Source: Branchiostoma floridae | Taxonomy: Eukaryota; Chordata; Leptocardii; Amphioxiformes; Branchiostomatidae | Length of the DNA: 64,000 bases | Direction: 5' to 3' | NCBI RefSeq assembly: GCF_000003815.2 | Contig: NC_049989.1 | Span: forward strand, 9,372,761-9,436,760 | In this document: piece by piece, positions 63,332-64,000 of the stretch | Layout: every line of letters starts with the position of its first letter | How positions within the stretch are numbered: position 1 is the first letter of the stretch | Position numbers and translations under genes: made by a program | Notes under the pieces: model-generated | What the model was told of the DNA's origin: nothing | The model's database searches: none | The model's input: only the letters and a program-made list of their open reading frames with translations

Positions 63332-64000
63332 GTAATTATCTGTCAAGATACAATACATTTTGCATCTATGTAACATCATTTCTTCATAATAAGCCATTTC
63401 ACCAATCCATGTGCACTTGTGCAGGTCAAAGTCGAAGGCCCCTGAGACATAAACAAAACATGTTTGACCATTTTTTGGTTTTAACGAGTTTGCTCAGTGC
63501 AAGGCACTTCTAGGCACTGAACTACGCTCACTGTGGCAGCATCTCTTCTCCCTAAGTCAGGAACATCAAGCTTTGAAAAACAGCATGTTCGACTAACTGA
63601 CTCAATATGCTAAGCAGGGGTTACGAGGCTGCTCGGGAAATTCCCTACCACATTTAGCCGGAGTGGTTTGATCCACCGAGAAGGTCCCCTACTCTTTTCG
63701 ATAAGTGTGGCAGGTGTGACCCTCCCCAGACACGGCACCTTACTAAAAAAATGGCTATGTTATTGTAGCCTTCTGAAAAATGTCTTTAACACTTGGATAT
63801 TTACCTATGTACCTTGGGAATTCTGTAAAGTAGACCACTTTGTTAACATTTTCTATACTATAATGGAGCACAGTTGACAACAAGTACTGCAACCAAACTG
63901 ACAACACCTTGTACATTGAAATGTTGTTTTCCAATTTGCACTTCTGTATTACATAGAAGAAGACATACTTATTGTTGTTAACATTTGCCTTTACTTCCAT
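63332..64000. other. MED21 intron 3 (incomplete), no exon seen
   Basis: No sequence matching the next conserved MED21 block (EYAQLFAALIARTAKDI in human) was found. Confidence 0.6.

Overview
The window is animal nuclear DNA: spliced genes with GT-AG introns, dense short inverted-repeat transposons, SINE-like repeats, microsatellites and one assembly gap (1690-2015). The gene set, the modest intron sizes and the heavy load of miniature transposons fit a cephalochordate (Branchiostoma/amphioxus) best. The species is an inference.

Layout. (a) 1-10.7 kb, minus strand: part of a gene with two fibronectin III exons followed by a TRADD-N-like exon, in a repeat-rich background. (b) 12.3-13.8 kb, plus: a complete two-exon pannexin/innexin-like channel of 369 aa. 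(c) 16.4-26.6 kb, minus: a FUT8-like fucosyltransferase locus with one intact six-exon gene (459 aa), a broken 3' copy and a duplicated first exon. A 4.4-kb element with 940-bp terminal inverted repeats (TIRs), carrying a C2H2-finger/acidic ORF, sits in its second intron. (d) 27.4-32.4 kb: a 5-kb inverted-repeat element with no recognisable transposase, full of tandem repeats and hairpins. (e) 33.6-39.2 kb, plus: complete NSMAF (FAN; 914 aa). (f) 42.1-54.8 kb, minus: complete SWAP70/DEF6 (591 aa, ten exons), with a decayed Ngaro/DIRS-type tyrosine-recombinase retrotransposon in intron 2. (g) 55.6-57.3 kb, plus: complete ETFBKMT (257 aa). (h) 58.0-60.9 kb, minus: complete RPLP2 (115 aa) with a second candidate terminal exon. 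(i) 61.2 kb to past 63.3 kb, plus: the 5' part of MED21, with a 1.2-kb fold-back in intron 2.

SWAP70/ETFBKMT and RPLP2/MED21 are head-to-head pairs that probably share promoters. NSMAF/SWAP70 and ETFBKMT/RPLP2 converge. The genes are unrelated housekeeping or signalling functions and do not form one pathway.

The strongest unexplained signal is a set of seven tiny elements (14-36 bp). Each begins CAAG (one begins TAAG), ends CTTG, and is flanked by a perfect 7-bp direct repeat that differs at every site. A second set of fold-backs with TAGCCTG/CAGRCTA ends makes 9-bp target duplications.
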